A stretch of DNA of 64,000 nt from JANMZR01 sp040385875. Its GTDB lineage: Bacteria > Bacteroidota > Bacteroidia > Cytophagales > Spirosomataceae. The stretch spans positions 10,486 through 74,485 of the forward strand of contig JAZKGO010000155.1 in the NCBI GenBank assembly GCA_040385875.1, written 5' to 3'. The notes under the pieces were generated by a model. The model had not been told where the DNA came from, did no database searches, and was given only the letters and a program-made list of their open reading frames with translations. Of this stretch, positions 9,305 through 18,464 are shown in pieces. Position numbers and translations under genes: made by a program. Position 1 is the first letter of the stretch; each line of letters starts with the position of its first letter.

Positions 9305-10795
9305 ATGACCCAAACCAAGTTATTTTATTCATTATTAGCAGCTTGCAATTTCACTTTTTTGGTTTATTTTCTACTATTAGGCTATTATAACCAGCCAGCT
9401 CTCGACGATTATTGTGTAATCAGTGCCCAAAGTTATTATGGATTTAACAGCCCAATTACCTTTTGGTATCAATTCTGGAATGGACGCTATCTACCTTTGT
9501 ATTTCTGCAACCTATTTTTGTCACTTTTTGTAAAAACTGATACCACAATTTGGTTTACCCTTTTTTTGATGGTGGGTTTCATTTTTTCAATTTATCGAAT
9601 ACTATCCATTCTTTCAAAAAAATATCTAGTAGATAAGCCCACTAATAATTGGCATTTATTCAATATTTCGGCTTTCATTTTCAATATTCTCGTTTATAAC
9701 AATTTCAAATTCAATACCTTTTTCTGGCTCAATGCTTCCACTATGTATTTTGGAGGCATTTTATTCTTTTTAATTGGAATAGGAGAAATATTAGCCAATC
9801 AAAAAAAATGGTACAGTAATGCCCTTATTGTATTTTCATTTTTGTATGCTGGCTGTTCAACAGAAAATCATGCATTAGTGATGGTTATGATAATGGTTGG
9901 GTTAATTGGAATCAAATATTTATTTCCCAAAAAAATTAAAATTAATTTAAGCCCAAATTATTATTTAGGTACAGTCTCACTATTTATCTCATTTTTACTC
10001 TTGATAATGGCACCGGGTAGCCAGCAACGTATTGTTAGTGATTCAGCCCATGTTACTAATAATGGCAAACTAACCTTAATTATCGATTTTTTTCAAAATT
10101 TCACTTTGAAATACTTTCAATTAATTGGAGAAATCATTTTACTCTATTTACCATTTGTTTTACTGGTAATTCCTATATTTCTTTCAATTTTCAATGCCCA
10201 AATCAGCCAAAAAATAGCTGATTCAAATTCTAAAAAAATCCAGATAGGGCCATTTATATTGGCTTTAATTGCCTTAATTGGGGCAGCAATCGCTCCCACT
10301 ATTTATATTTTTGGGAATCTTGGCCCACAAAGGATACTCACCATTGTGAATGTCTTGCTTTTAGCATTCACTTTGATAATCTGCTTAAAGGTGTTTATAA
10401 AAAATTACAAACAACTGAATTTCAAACTAGTACATCAAATTGCAATAGTCGCCATCTTAATGATTACGGCTCAGGTTGGAATGAGGATTTTTACAGAAAC
10501 ACCAAAACTGCAGAAGTATAGTAGCTTCGAAATCGAAAAACGTAAGAATCTTAATGAATTTGGAGGGAAGGAAGATTTCGTTTACCAAAATCCTGAAGAA
10601 TTAAATACACCTAATATTTCTGAAAAAATAATTGTTTATTTATTGGAGCCTAAATATTCTGATCAATTAACTCCATTCCGCAAAATCCTTAAACACGAGC
10701 CAATTCTACCCAATATCATTGATGAATTTGACATAAAAATCTATGAGGATTGTTACCATGGAGCTTATAGAAAAGTGGTAAAAATACGAAAATAA
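9305..10795 (+). CDS. Multispanning membrane protein, DUF6056/GT-C-like
   Basis: About 496 residues with roughly eleven hydrophobic spans. After TM1 comes the loop QPALDDYCVISAQ, with a DD pair and an aromatic-rich segment WYQFWNGRYLPLYF. This resembles DUF6056-type and other GT-C-like membrane proteins, in which the first periplasmic loop carries acidic residues. The C-terminal ~90 residues are soluble. I set the start at ATG 9305. An in-frame TTG at 9284 would begin only 18 bases after the sucC terminator and adds seven polar residues before the hydrophobic start. It shares an imperfect hairpin terminator with the convergent M48 gene. The function is unknown; a sugar transfer role is only an inference from topology. 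Confidence 0.7.
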   Translation: MTQTKLFYSLLAACNFTFLVYFLLLGYYNQPALDDYCVISAQSYYGFNSPITFWYQFWNGRYLPLYFCNLFLSLFVKTDTTIWFTLFLMVGFIFSIYRILSILSKKYLVDKPTNNWHLFNISAFIFNILVYNNFKFNTFFWLNASTMYFGGILFFLIGIGEILANQKKWYSNALIVFSFLYAGCSTENHALVMVMIMVGLIGIKYLFPKKIKINLSPNYYLGTVSLFISFLLLIMAPGSQQRIVSDSAHVTNNGKLTLIIDFFQNFTLKYFQLIGEIILLYLPFVLLVIPIFLSIFNAQISQKIADSNSKKIQIGPFILALIALIGAAIAPTIYIFGNLGPQRILTIVNVLLLAFTLIICLKVFIKNYKQLNFKLVHQIAIVAILMITAQVGMRIFTETPKLQKYSSFEIEKRKNLNEFGGKEDFVYQNPEELNTPNISEKIIVYLLEPKYSDQLTPFRKILKHEPILPNIIDEFDIKIYEDCYHGAYRKVVKIRK

Positions 10796-10828
10796 AAAAG
10801 GGCAAAAGTTGAAACTCTTGCCCCTTTT
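10794..10828. terminator. Bidirectional terminator between convergent genes
   Basis: AAAAGGGCAA (left arm) pairs with TTGCCCCTTTT (right arm) with one bulged base, with A-runs on one side and T-runs on the other. It can end both the + strand membrane-protein gene and the - strand M48 gene. Confidence 0.7.
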
Positions 10829-10844
10829 AATAGATAAAACTATT

Positions 10845-11696
10845 CTAATATTTTGTACTGGAAACAATTCCAGTAACCTTTGTATATTCTTTTAAAGCTT
10901 CGGGCATAAATTTGGTAATACCCGCAATACGCTGAGCATCAGTAGGGTGAGTTGACAAAATTACTGGAGGCTTTGGCCCCCCAGCTAAAGCGCCCATTCT
11001 TTTCCAAAAAGGAATGGCTTCCTCAGGATTATAGCCAGCCATCGCCATAAATATTAAACCTAGATGATCAGCTTCTGACTCTTGATTTCTTCCATTTGCC
11101 AAAAGGCCTAATTGAGCTCCTGCGGGTGCGGCTAGTCCAAAAATCTGATTCCAAAGATCTTGAGTTTGCTGTGGCTTATTATTCATGGCTACGCCCAAAC
11201 CTATTTGTCCAGCTAATAATAATCCTTGTGCCAACATTCCATTACTCATACGCTCAGCCCCATGTTTAGCAATTGCATGCGATACCTCATGTCCCATCAC
11301 TACCGCAAGGCCAGTTTCAGTTTGAGTAACAGGCAAGATTCCAGTGTAAACGACCATTTTGCCACCAGGCATACACCAGGCATTCACTTCCTTACTTTCC
11401 ACTAAATTAGTTTCAAATGCAAATCCGCTCAAATAATCAGGTTTTTTATGATCTACAAAATATTGCTGGGCCGCCTTTGCAATTTTATCACCAACTCTTT
11501 TGGCCATTTGGGTATTGTAATTGCTATTCGGAACTACTTTATTGGTATCCAAAAAGGATTTATAACTGGTAAGTGCCATAGCGTTAAGCTCATTGTCACC
11601 CACCAAAATAAACTGCTTACGGTTCGAAATCGGTACAGTTGTGCAGCCTATAATAAGTGTAATAATTAAGAGGCTCGAGAATAGAAACTTTTTCAT
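10845..11696 (-). CDS. M48 family metalloprotease, lipoprotein
   Basis: 283 residues. The N-terminus MKKFLFSSLLIITLIIGCTT is a lipoprotein signal with the lipobox cysteine at residue 18. The zinc site is the HEVSH motif in VVMGHEVSHAIAKHG, the third ligand is the glutamate in NQESEADHLGL, and the family's late STHPTDAQRI motif is present. This places it among M48 proteases of the LoiP/YcaL/BepA-like class. These act at the periplasmic face on misfolded or outer-membrane proteins. It is monocistronic: the convergent neighbour ends 49 bp away, and the upstream FAH gene is divergent, 272 bp away. Confidence 0.92.
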   Translation of the reverse strand: MKKFLFSSLLIITLIIGCTTVPISNRKQFILVGDNELNAMALTSYKSFLDTNKVVPNSNYNTQMAKRVGDKIAKAAQQYFVDHKKPDYLSGFAFETNLVESKEVNAWCMPGGKMVVYTGILPVTQTETGLAVVMGHEVSHAIAKHGAERMSNGMLAQGLLLAGQIGLGVAMNNKPQQTQDLWNQIFGLAAPAGAQLGLLANGRNQESEADHLGLIFMAMAGYNPEEAIPFWKRMGALAGGPKPPVILSTHPTDAQRIAGITKFMPEALKEYTKVTGIVSSTKY

Positions 11697-11968
11697 TTTT
11701 TTAAATTTGTAAAGGATAAGAATTGAAAATAAAATAACAATAAAGACAAAAATTGGGTCATTTTTAAGGCAAACTGCTTAATTTTGTATTAAAATCACAT
11801 TTAGAACGTAAAGTAAACAGATTTAGTTGTTTTTGATTTTCATTTTGAACAAATAACAATAATTATTAATTGCTTTTTAACCTTCTTCGTTAAATAATTC
11901 CAGATTCAACTAGTCAATTAGATAATATTGCTGGTTGTATTTATTCTCTAAAAGTTAATAGTTTTCAA

Positions 11969-12580
11969 ATGAAAATAATAGCAATAGGCCGTAATTATGC
12001 TGAACATATCGCTGAATTAAATAATGAGCGACCCGACGAACCAGTCATTTTTTTAAAGCCTGATACTGCCTTACTCACTGATAATGAGGCGTTTTACTAT
12101 CCCTCCTTCTCAAATGATATTCATCATGAGGTAGAAATTTTACTCAAAATAAACAACATGGGTAAAAATATCAAGAAAGAATTTGCACATAAATATTACA
12201 ACGAAATCGGCATCGGGATAGATTTTACAGCGAGAGATTTGCAGTCTAAATTAAAAGAAAAAGGATTGCCTTGGGAAAAAGCAAAGGGTTTTAATGGTTC
12301 GGCTCCTATTTCGAAATTTGTTTCAAAAGAGCAATTTGCTGATCTTTCAAATTTAAATTTCAATTTAGATATCAATGGTACTCGTGTTCAAACTGGCAAT
12401 ACCACTATGATGCTTTGGAATTTTGATGAAATCATTGAACATATTTCTCAGTTTTTTACCTTAAAAGTGGGCGATATCATTTTTACAGGAACACCTAAAG
12501 GAGTTGGGGCAGTAAAAATTGGTGACAAGTTAGAGGCCTATATCGAAAATACGAAAATGATGGAATTTGAAGTGAAATAA
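11969..12580 (+). CDS. Fumarylacetoacetate hydrolase (FAH) family protein
   Basis: 203 residues, a minimal FAH-fold enzyme. The start MKIIAIGRNYAEHIAEL is the family's N-terminal strand. Metal ligands are expected from the E-x-E in HHEVEILLK and the Asp in GIDFTARDLQ. The later NGTRVQTGNTTMML, FTGTPKGVG and GDKLEAYIE segments are also typical. Members hydrolyse or decarboxylate acylpyruvate/oxaloacetate-type compounds (for example FAHD1-like oxaloacetate decarboxylase or acylpyruvase). The 272-bp divergent intergenic region before it shows no further gene. The substrate cannot be fixed from sequence. Confidence 0.9.
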   Translation: MKIIAIGRNYAEHIAELNNERPDEPVIFLKPDTALLTDNEAFYYPSFSNDIHHEVEILLKINNMGKNIKKEFAHKYYNEIGIGIDFTARDLQSKLKEKGLPWEKAKGFNGSAPISKFVSKEQFADLSNLNFNLDINGTRVQTGNTTMMLWNFDEIIEHISQFFTLKVGDIIFTGTPKGVGAVKIGDKLEAYIENTKMMEFEVK

Positions 12581-12684
12581 TCCTAATAGTGATTAATTTG
12601 ACCATTATTTCAAAAACAATCACTCAGATTAATCGTTAAAGTTTAGAAGAATAAATTATTTGGAAAAATCAATAAAACCAGATA

Positions 12685-14861
12685 ATGAAAAATATCAAAG
12701 CATTGAAGCACAATAGATTAGCAATATTATTACTCTTATTCAGTCCTCACATTTTTGCACAAAAAGTAAAAGAACTAAGTTATCCCAAGGGATATTTTAT
12801 GTTTCCGATACGGCCAGGCCTCATCAATCACCTTTCAGGTACTTTGGGCGACTTACGCAGCATGCATTTTCATGGAGGTTTGGATATCAAAACTGAGCAA
12901 AGGATAGGTCTTCCAGTATATGCGGCGGCCGATGGATATGTGCAAGAGATTCGTGTAAGCACTTCGGGCTACGGCAATGGGCTTTTTATCAAACATCCCA
13001 ATGGGATGACTACCGTTTATGGTCATTTGGATAGTTTTCAGGGTGATATCGGTGAAATTGCCACTAGAAAAAGATATGAAGACCAGACCTTTGAGCTCAG
13101 TTACAAACCAGAAATCAACGAAATACCAGTAAAAAAGGGACAAATAATTGGTTTATCAGGCAATTCTGGTGGATCCGGCGGCCCGCATTTGCACTTTGAA
13201 ATCAGAAATGAATTCAATAACTTATTGAATCCACTTTATTTTGGATTTAGTGAAATCAGCGATTCGGTACCCCCTCAAATTCAAGGCATCATTATCAAAG
13301 CGCTTCAAGTCGATTCCCGAATTAATCAAAAATTTGGTCGACAATTTTTTTATCCTAAAAAAACAATAGCAGGATATAATATAGCCGAAAACATTATTGC
13401 AAATGGCGAAATAGGATTGGAAATGTTAGCAGTTGATAAAATGAACTTCAACAATAATGCATATGGAATTAGCTGTATTGAAATGCATGTGAATGGAGAG
13501 GAAAGTTTTTATTTTCATTTGGAAAAAATCCCAGTGGAAGATTCACGTGATATTAATCTACATATTGATTATGCATTGGAAAAAACAATTGGAAAGAAAT
13601 ATCAGCGACTAAATTTGGCCGATGGAAACAATAAACTTCCAATTTACAAACCAGATGCAAATGCTGGAAAACTAAAAATTGAGCATGGCAAATCTTACAA
13701 TATTGAAATTAAAGCTTGGGATTCATTTGAAAATCTAAGTAAACTTAATTTTACAATTCTAGGTGATACCACTCGGCCAAACTTAAATTTAAAACCCAGC
13801 AAACTCAGCCAATCTATTGATTATCAAATAGATGAGAATACATTGATTGTTACTTTAAAAAATGCAAAAAGCCTTGAAACTGTTTGTGAGTTAGGAGTGA
13901 ATGGAAAATCAGTCGAGTTGCCAATTGCCTATTTACAGAATAGTAATGCAGTTTTTTTATATGATTTGAGAAAAGGATTACCCCAATATGTTGAAATTGA
14001 CGAAATCCAACAACCCTTTCTTTTCACCAAAAGTGTACCTTCAAGCAAAAGCATCGATTTTATTTCNNNNNNNNNNNNNNNNNNNNNNNNNNNNNNNNNN
14101 NNNNNNNNNNNNNNNNNNNNNNNNNNNNNNNNNNNNNNNNNNNNNNNNNNNNNNNNNNNNNNNNNNAACCCTTTCTTTTCACCAAAAGTGTACCTTCAAG
14201 CAAAAGCATCGATTTTATTTCTGGTAACTTTAAAATAAAATTTACCGAAAATTCCATTTACGATACCTTACATTTGGAGCTAAACGATCGCAATGGAAAA
14301 AGTTTTCAAATTGGCCAGTCTACTGTTCCACTAGCGGAGCCCATTGAGGTAGAATACAAAACCAAAGGGCAGTTTAACCCTTCAAAAGATTTGGTATATA
14401 ATGTATATGGCAATGCCAGAAGATTACAAAAAACCGAATGGGACAGCAATAGAGTCAAGTTCAGAATCAATGAACTGGGTGATTTTCAGATACTTAATGA
14501 TACGATTGCCCCCATCATACATCCAGTAATTAAAAATAGCAATAAATTAGCCTTCAGAATTTCAGATAATTTGGCAGGAATTAAAAGCTTTAGAGCTGAA
14601 GTGGACGGCAAATATGTACTAATGGATTATGATTTCAAAAGAAGGTTAATTTGGTCCATAAAATCGGATAGTACAGAGACTTTTGTTGGCGATTTGAAGT
14701 TGAGTGTAGTTGATAATGCAGGAAATGAAAGTACTTATGAGTCAAATATGGACGTACCTTTGCCTACCCCAAAGCTGAAGAAATCAAAAGGGAAACCATC
14801 AAAAAAGGGTAAAACCATCAAAAAGAAAACAAATAGTAGAAAAAAATCTAAAAAGAAATAA
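12685..14861 (+). CDS. M23 family peptidase (murein endopeptidase-like), split by an assembly artefact
   Basis: A run of 100 N lies at 14067-14166, and the 55 bases before it (14012-14066) recur exactly after it (14167-14221). Removing one copy and the N run restores a single open frame of 673 residues, so the gene is intact. The N-terminus has a signal peptide ending near HIFAQ. The M23 (LytM) domain at residues about 50-190 shows MHFHGGLDIK and GGPHLHFEIRNE, giving the His/Asp/HxH zinc ligands. Such enzymes cut peptidoglycan cross-bridges or act as degenerate regulators; the ligands here look intact. The C-terminal part is all-beta, ending in a ~30-residue Lys-rich tail. bcp starts 2 bp after the stop. 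Confidence 0.9.
14067..14166. other. Assembly gap (100 N) inside the M23 gene; flanks are a 55-bp duplication
   Basis: 14012-14066 and 14167-14221 are identical over 55 bases, the signature of two contigs that overlap by a k-mer but were joined with a fixed 100-N spacer. No sequence is missing; the coding frame is restored on collapse. Confidence 0.97.
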
Positions 14862-14863
14862 AG

Positions 14864-15316
14864 ATGCCATTAGAAATAGGAAAACCAGCTCCAGACTTTT
14901 CTCAAAAAGATCAAAACGGAAATATGATAAATCTTTCAGATTTTCGTGGAAAAAAGGTACTTTTGTATTTCTATCCACAAGATAACACTCCAACTTGTAC
15001 CATTCAGAGTTGCAACCTGAATGATAATCTCCCAGATTTGAAAAAGGCTGGTTATGAAGTAATTGGAGTATCTGAGGACAATGAAAAGTCGCACCAAAAA
15101 TTTATTAAAAAATTTAGTTTAGGTTTTACGCTTATTTCAGATGTAGATCACCAATTGATTGATAAATATGACGTTTGGGGCGAAAAAACTACCTTTGGCA
15201 AGACCTATATGGGTTTGAGAAGAACAACCTTTTTAATAGATGAGAACGGAATTCTTACCCATATTATCGATAAAGTAGAGTCTAAAAAACATGCAGAACA
15301 AGTGATGAATTCTTGA
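14864..15316 (+). CDS. bcp: Thioredoxin-dependent thiol peroxidase (Bcp/PrxQ)
   Basis: 150 residues, a typical BCP/PrxQ peroxiredoxin that reduces H2O2 and organic hydroperoxides using thioredoxin. The peroxidatic Cys45 lies in DNTPTCTIQSCNLND and the resolving Cys50 is five residues later, which is the PrxQ arrangement. The N-terminal GKPAPDFSQKDQNG and the late GLRRTTFLIDENG segments are conserved. No signal peptide, so cytosolic. It starts 2 bp after the M23 gene stop, so the two genes are likely translationally coupled. It precedes the transketolase genes by 81 bp. Confidence 0.96.
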   Translation: MPLEIGKPAPDFSQKDQNGNMINLSDFRGKKVLLYFYPQDNTPTCTIQSCNLNDNLPDLKKAGYEVIGVSEDNEKSHQKFIKKFSLGFTLISDVDHQLIDKYDVWGEKTTFGKTYMGLRRTTFLIDENGILTHIIDKVESKKHAEQVMNS

Positions 15317-15397
15317 AATATATATTAAATCATTTTCAAAAAACGCTTATTTTAACCCCTTTTCAATCAAAAAAATGATTGGAAAATCCCTAACAAA

Positions 15398-16264
15398 ATG
15401 GAAATTACCGAATTAGAAAAAATTAGTTCGCAAGTACGCAGAGATATCGTAAGAATGGTGCATGCTTGCCAAAGTGGCCATCCTGGAGGTAGTCTTGGAT
15501 GTACAGATCTTTTGGTTGGTCTGTATTTTCAGCAAATGAAAATCAATAACCGAAAAGGCAAAGGAAATTACTTAACATTCAATATGGATGGCACAAACGA
15601 AGATTTATTTTTTCTTTCAAATGGCCATATTTCACCCGTATTCTATTCAGTTTTAGCTCACAGAGGCTATTTTGGGGTAGCAGAGCTTGCAACCTTTCGT
15701 AAACTAAACTCTCGTTTACAAGGCCACCCAACCACCCATGAGCACCTTCCTGGTATTAGAATTGCCTCAGGTTCTTTGGGTCAAGGTCTTTCTGTGGCTA
15801 TCGGTGCAGCAATGGCCAAAAAGTTAAACGGTGATCAATCAATAGTCTATTGTTTAATGGGCGATGGAGAGCAGCAGGAAGGCCAAGTTTGGGAAGCCGC
15901 TACCTTTGCTCCACATCACAAAGTGGATAATTTGATTGCTTTGATTGATTTGAATGGCCAACAAATTGATGGGCCAACTGAAAAAGTAATGAATAACCGC
16001 AGCCTAAAAGCCAAGTACAAAGCTTTTGGTTGGAATGTGATTGAGATGAAGGATGGCAATAACATGGAAGATGTGATCAAAACCTTGCGGAAAGCCAAAA
16101 GACTGACTGGAAAAGGTGAGCCTATCATGATTATGATGAAAACCGAAATGGGAGCTGGTGTTGATTTTATGATGCATACGCATAAATGGCACGGTACCGC
16201 ACCAAACAACGATCAATTGGCAGTCGCTTTGGCTCAATTACCTGAAACATTGGGGGATTATTAA
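15398..16264 (+). CDS. Transketolase, N-terminal (thiamine diphosphate-binding) subunit
   Basis: 288 residues, corresponding to the first half of a classical transketolase. With the C-terminal subunit it transfers two-carbon units between ketose and aldose phosphates in the pentose phosphate pathway. It carries ACQSGHPGGSLGCTDLL near residue 25 (His/Gly of the active site), SGSLGQGLSVAIGAA near residue 127, and the ThDP-Mg motif GDGEQQEGQVWEAA near residue 153. The split form is usual in many Bacteroidota and archaea. The partner gene begins 100 bp downstream on the same strand. Confidence 0.95.
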   Translation: MEITELEKISSQVRRDIVRMVHACQSGHPGGSLGCTDLLVGLYFQQMKINNRKGKGNYLTFNMDGTNEDLFFLSNGHISPVFYSVLAHRGYFGVAELATFRKLNSRLQGHPTTHEHLPGIRIASGSLGQGLSVAIGAAMAKKLNGDQSIVYCLMGDGEQQEGQVWEAATFAPHHKVDNLIALIDLNGQQIDGPTEKVMNNRSLKAKYKAFGWNVIEMKDGNNMEDVIKTLRKAKRLTGKGEPIMIMMKTEMGAGVDFMMHTHKWHGTAPNNDQLAVALAQLPETLGDY

Positions 16265-16364
16265 CACCCCCTCTGTCCCTTTCGAGGAAGTAAATAATTG
16301 GTTATAAATAAAATTAATAATTTAACTAGGCTGAATTCCCCACTAAGGGTAAGCCAGAAGTAAT

Positions 16365-17318
16365 ATGAAAAAATATACATTCACTGAGAAAAAAGATACA
16401 AGATCAGGCTTTGGAGATGGGATGACTGAATTGGGACGTACCAATCCAAATGTGGTTGCACTCTGTGCTGACCTCGTTGGTTCGTTAAAAATCGATACTT
16501 TTATCAAAGAAAACCCAGAACGATTTATACAAACTGGTATTGCTGAAGCCAACATGATGGGCATTGCAGCGGGACTTACCATTGGCGGGAAAATTCCTTT
16601 TGCCACCACCTTTGCCAACTTTGGTTCAGGTCGAGTGTATGACCAAATTCGTCAATCTATTGCCTATTCTGATAAAAATGTAAAAGTGGCTGTATCACAT
16701 GCAGGCCTTACTTTGGGGGAAGATGGTGCCACCCACCAAATTTTGGAAGATTTGGCCATGATGCGATCAATGCCTAATATGACTGTGATTAACCCTTGCG
16801 ATTATAATCAAACCAAAGCAGCAACCATCGCTTGCGCAGCCCATAAAGGTCCTGTTTATTTACGTTTTGGCCGTCCAGTTGTACCTATTTTTACAGATCC
16901 AGATCAAAAATTTGAAATTGGGAAAGCATGGATGGTAAATGAAGGAAAAGATGTATCTATTTTCGCTACGGGTCATTTGGTTTGGGAGGCTATCTTAGCT
17001 GGTGAGATATTGGCCGAAAAAGGCATTGATGCCGAAATAATAAATATCCATACGATTAAACCTTTAGACGTAAAAGCTGTCTTAGCTTCAGTGAAGAAAA
17101 CAGGCTGTGCAGTTTCAGCAGAGGAGCATCAGATGAATGGAGGCCTTGGCGACGCAATTGCTCAGGTTATTGTTAAAAACCAACTGGTACCAATGGAATA
17201 TGTGGGGGTTGATAATAGCTTCGGTGAGTCGGGCACACCTGCACAATTAATGGAAAAATACGGCTTAAACGCTGCAAGTATAGTTGAAAAAGCTTTAAAA
17301 GCAATCGAAAGAAAATAG
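16365..17318 (+). CDS. Transketolase, C-terminal (Pyr + C) subunit
   Basis: 317 residues, the second half of transketolase: a pyrimidine-binding domain followed by the C-terminal domain. Characteristic segments are RFIQTGIAEANMMGIAAGL near residue 47, where the Glu activates ThDP, and HAGLTLGEDGATHQ near residue 110, where histidines contact the substrate. The later VSAEEHQMNGGLGDAIA is also typical. It must assemble with the preceding N-terminal subunit to be active. Between the two genes are 100 bp with no obvious terminator, so co-transcription is likely. Confidence 0.95.
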   Translation: MKKYTFTEKKDTRSGFGDGMTELGRTNPNVVALCADLVGSLKIDTFIKENPERFIQTGIAEANMMGIAAGLTIGGKIPFATTFANFGSGRVYDQIRQSIAYSDKNVKVAVSHAGLTLGEDGATHQILEDLAMMRSMPNMTVINPCDYNQTKAATIACAAHKGPVYLRFGRPVVPIFTDPDQKFEIGKAWMVNEGKDVSIFATGHLVWEAILAGEILAEKGIDAEIINIHTIKPLDVKAVLASVKKTGCAVSAEEHQMNGGLGDAIAQVIVKNQLVPMEYVGVDNSFGESGTPAQLMEKYGLNAASIVEKALKAIERK

Positions 17319-17320
17319 TC

Positions 17321-17371
17321 CTTCAACTTCGCTCAGGAACCTGCATGGTGGTTGAGCGTAGCCGAAGCTCA
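17321..17371. repeat. Imperfect palindromic repeat of the 'CTTCnaCttCGCTCAg' type
   Basis: CTTCAACTTCGCTCAGG (17321-17337) is followed after a short spacer by GTTGAGCGTAGCCGAAG, its imperfect inverse (12 of 17 positions), forming a long hairpin directly after the transketolase stop. The left arm matches, at 15 of 16 positions, the reverse complement of a 20-base palindrome inside the histidine kinase gene at 59817-59836. It therefore belongs to a dispersed family. It may also serve as a transcription end. Confidence 0.7.
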
Positions 17372-17418
17372 AAAAGATCTGGATGAGATGCTGACAAGCA
17401 TTTCATTCAGATTTTTTT

Positions 17419-17955
17419 ATGACAGATCAAGAAATTATGATAAATATTGCAAAACCTGAAATGAACCGTCAGGCTTTCAATACCATTCTTGAAAAATACC
17501 AAAGAAAAATCTACTGGCATATCCGTAAAATGGTCATCAATCATGATGATGCCGATGATGTAACGCAAGAAACCTTCATAAAAGTTTGGACTCATTTGGA
17601 TAGCTATCGGGGTGAAGCTCAATTATATACCTGGATTTATCGAGTAGCCACCAATGAATGTTTAAACTTTTTGGCAAAAAAGAAAAAGCACCTCAGCGTA
17701 GACATTTCAGGCTTTCAAGACTTGCTCTCAGATCATGAAAACAACCCATTGGTTGATGGTGACGCTATTCAAATAAAATTACAAAAGGCATTGTTGACCC
17801 TTCCAGACAAACAACGATTAGTTTTTAATATGAAATATTTTGATGAAATGCCTTACAATGCGATTTCGAAAATTACTGGTACCTCAGAAGGTGCTCTGAA
17901 AGCGAGCTATCACTTTGCAGTAAAAAAAATTGAAGATTTTTTAAATAAAGATTAA
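17419..17955 (+). CDS. RNA polymerase sigma factor, ECF (sigma-70) family
   Basis: 178 residues with the two-domain ECF layout. Region 2 spans residues about 18-90 and includes DADDVTQETFIKVWTHLDSY and the WIYRVATNECLNFL stretch. Region 4 spans about 115-175 and includes LPDKQRLVFNMKYFDEMPY plus the helix-turn-helix ISKITGTSEGALKASYHFA. It is predicted to direct RNA polymerase to a small regulon in response to an envelope signal. The next gene, 44 bp away, encodes a single-span protein of the size expected for its anti-sigma factor. The third encodes a Spy/CpxP-like periplasmic protein. The operon is probably autoregulated, but I could not see a matching promoter. Confidence 0.93.
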   Translation: MTDQEIMINIAKPEMNRQAFNTILEKYQRKIYWHIRKMVINHDDADDVTQETFIKVWTHLDSYRGEAQLYTWIYRVATNECLNFLAKKKKHLSVDISGFQDLLSDHENNPLVDGDAIQIKLQKALLTLPDKQRLVFNMKYFDEMPYNAISKITGTSEGALKASYHFAVKKIEDFLNKD

Positions 17956-17999
17956 ACCATTTCCTGAACGAACTATCAAAGGAACAGAATAATACAAAA

Positions 18000-18443
18000 A
18001 TGAAAAAAAGAATTACGCTCACAGACATTTCAAAAGAAGCCCCATTTAAGGTGCCTGAAGGCTATTTTGAAAATTTGAATGAAAATATTCTGAAAAGAAT
18101 TGAGATAACTATCGATAAAAAAGATGAACCCAAAATTATTCAATTAAAACCAAAGTACAATTTAAAAAAATGGACCATTGCTGCTGCAGCAAGCATTGGG
18201 CTGACTTTTGGATTGTATTACCAAACAATTATTAAACCAATCAATCAATCAAATGCTGAAAATGAACTAGCAATTTCCCAAATATCAGATCAGCAATTGA
18301 TTCAATATGCTAATAATCAAGACATTGAATTGAGTGACTTAACAGAAAATGTAAATTTCGAATCGTCAGATTTGGAGGATATTTATTTCGAAAATGTGGA
18401 TGCCACTCAAAATCAAATTGATGAACTAGTTGAGGAGATTTAA
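18000..18443 (+). CDS. Small membrane protein, probable anti-sigma factor
   Basis: 147 residues. A cytoplasmic N-terminal segment of ~58 residues begins with a conserved-looking FKVPEGYFENLNENIL motif. It is followed by one membrane span (WTIAAAASIGLTFGLYY) and an acidic periplasmic tail of ~75 residues. The FKVPEGYFENL motif recurs in small Bacteroidota proteins encoded just after ECF sigma genes. Position (44 bp after the sigma gene), topology and size support a membrane anti-sigma role. There is no HxxxCxxC zinc motif, so it would not be a ZAS-type anti-sigma. This assignment is inferred from context. Confidence 0.65.
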   Translation: MKKRITLTDISKEAPFKVPEGYFENLNENILKRIEITIDKKDEPKIIQLKPKYNLKKWTIAAAASIGLTFGLYYQTIIKPINQSNAENELAISQISDQQLIQYANNQDIELSDLTENVNFESSDLEDIYFENVDATQNQIDELVEEI

Positions 18444-18464
18444 AAACATACAAAAAACAAACAA

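Noticed and set aside
12685..14861. Frameshifted or truncated M23 peptidase pseudogene
   Set aside because: Collapsing the exact 55-base duplication restores a continuous frame with all conserved motifs.
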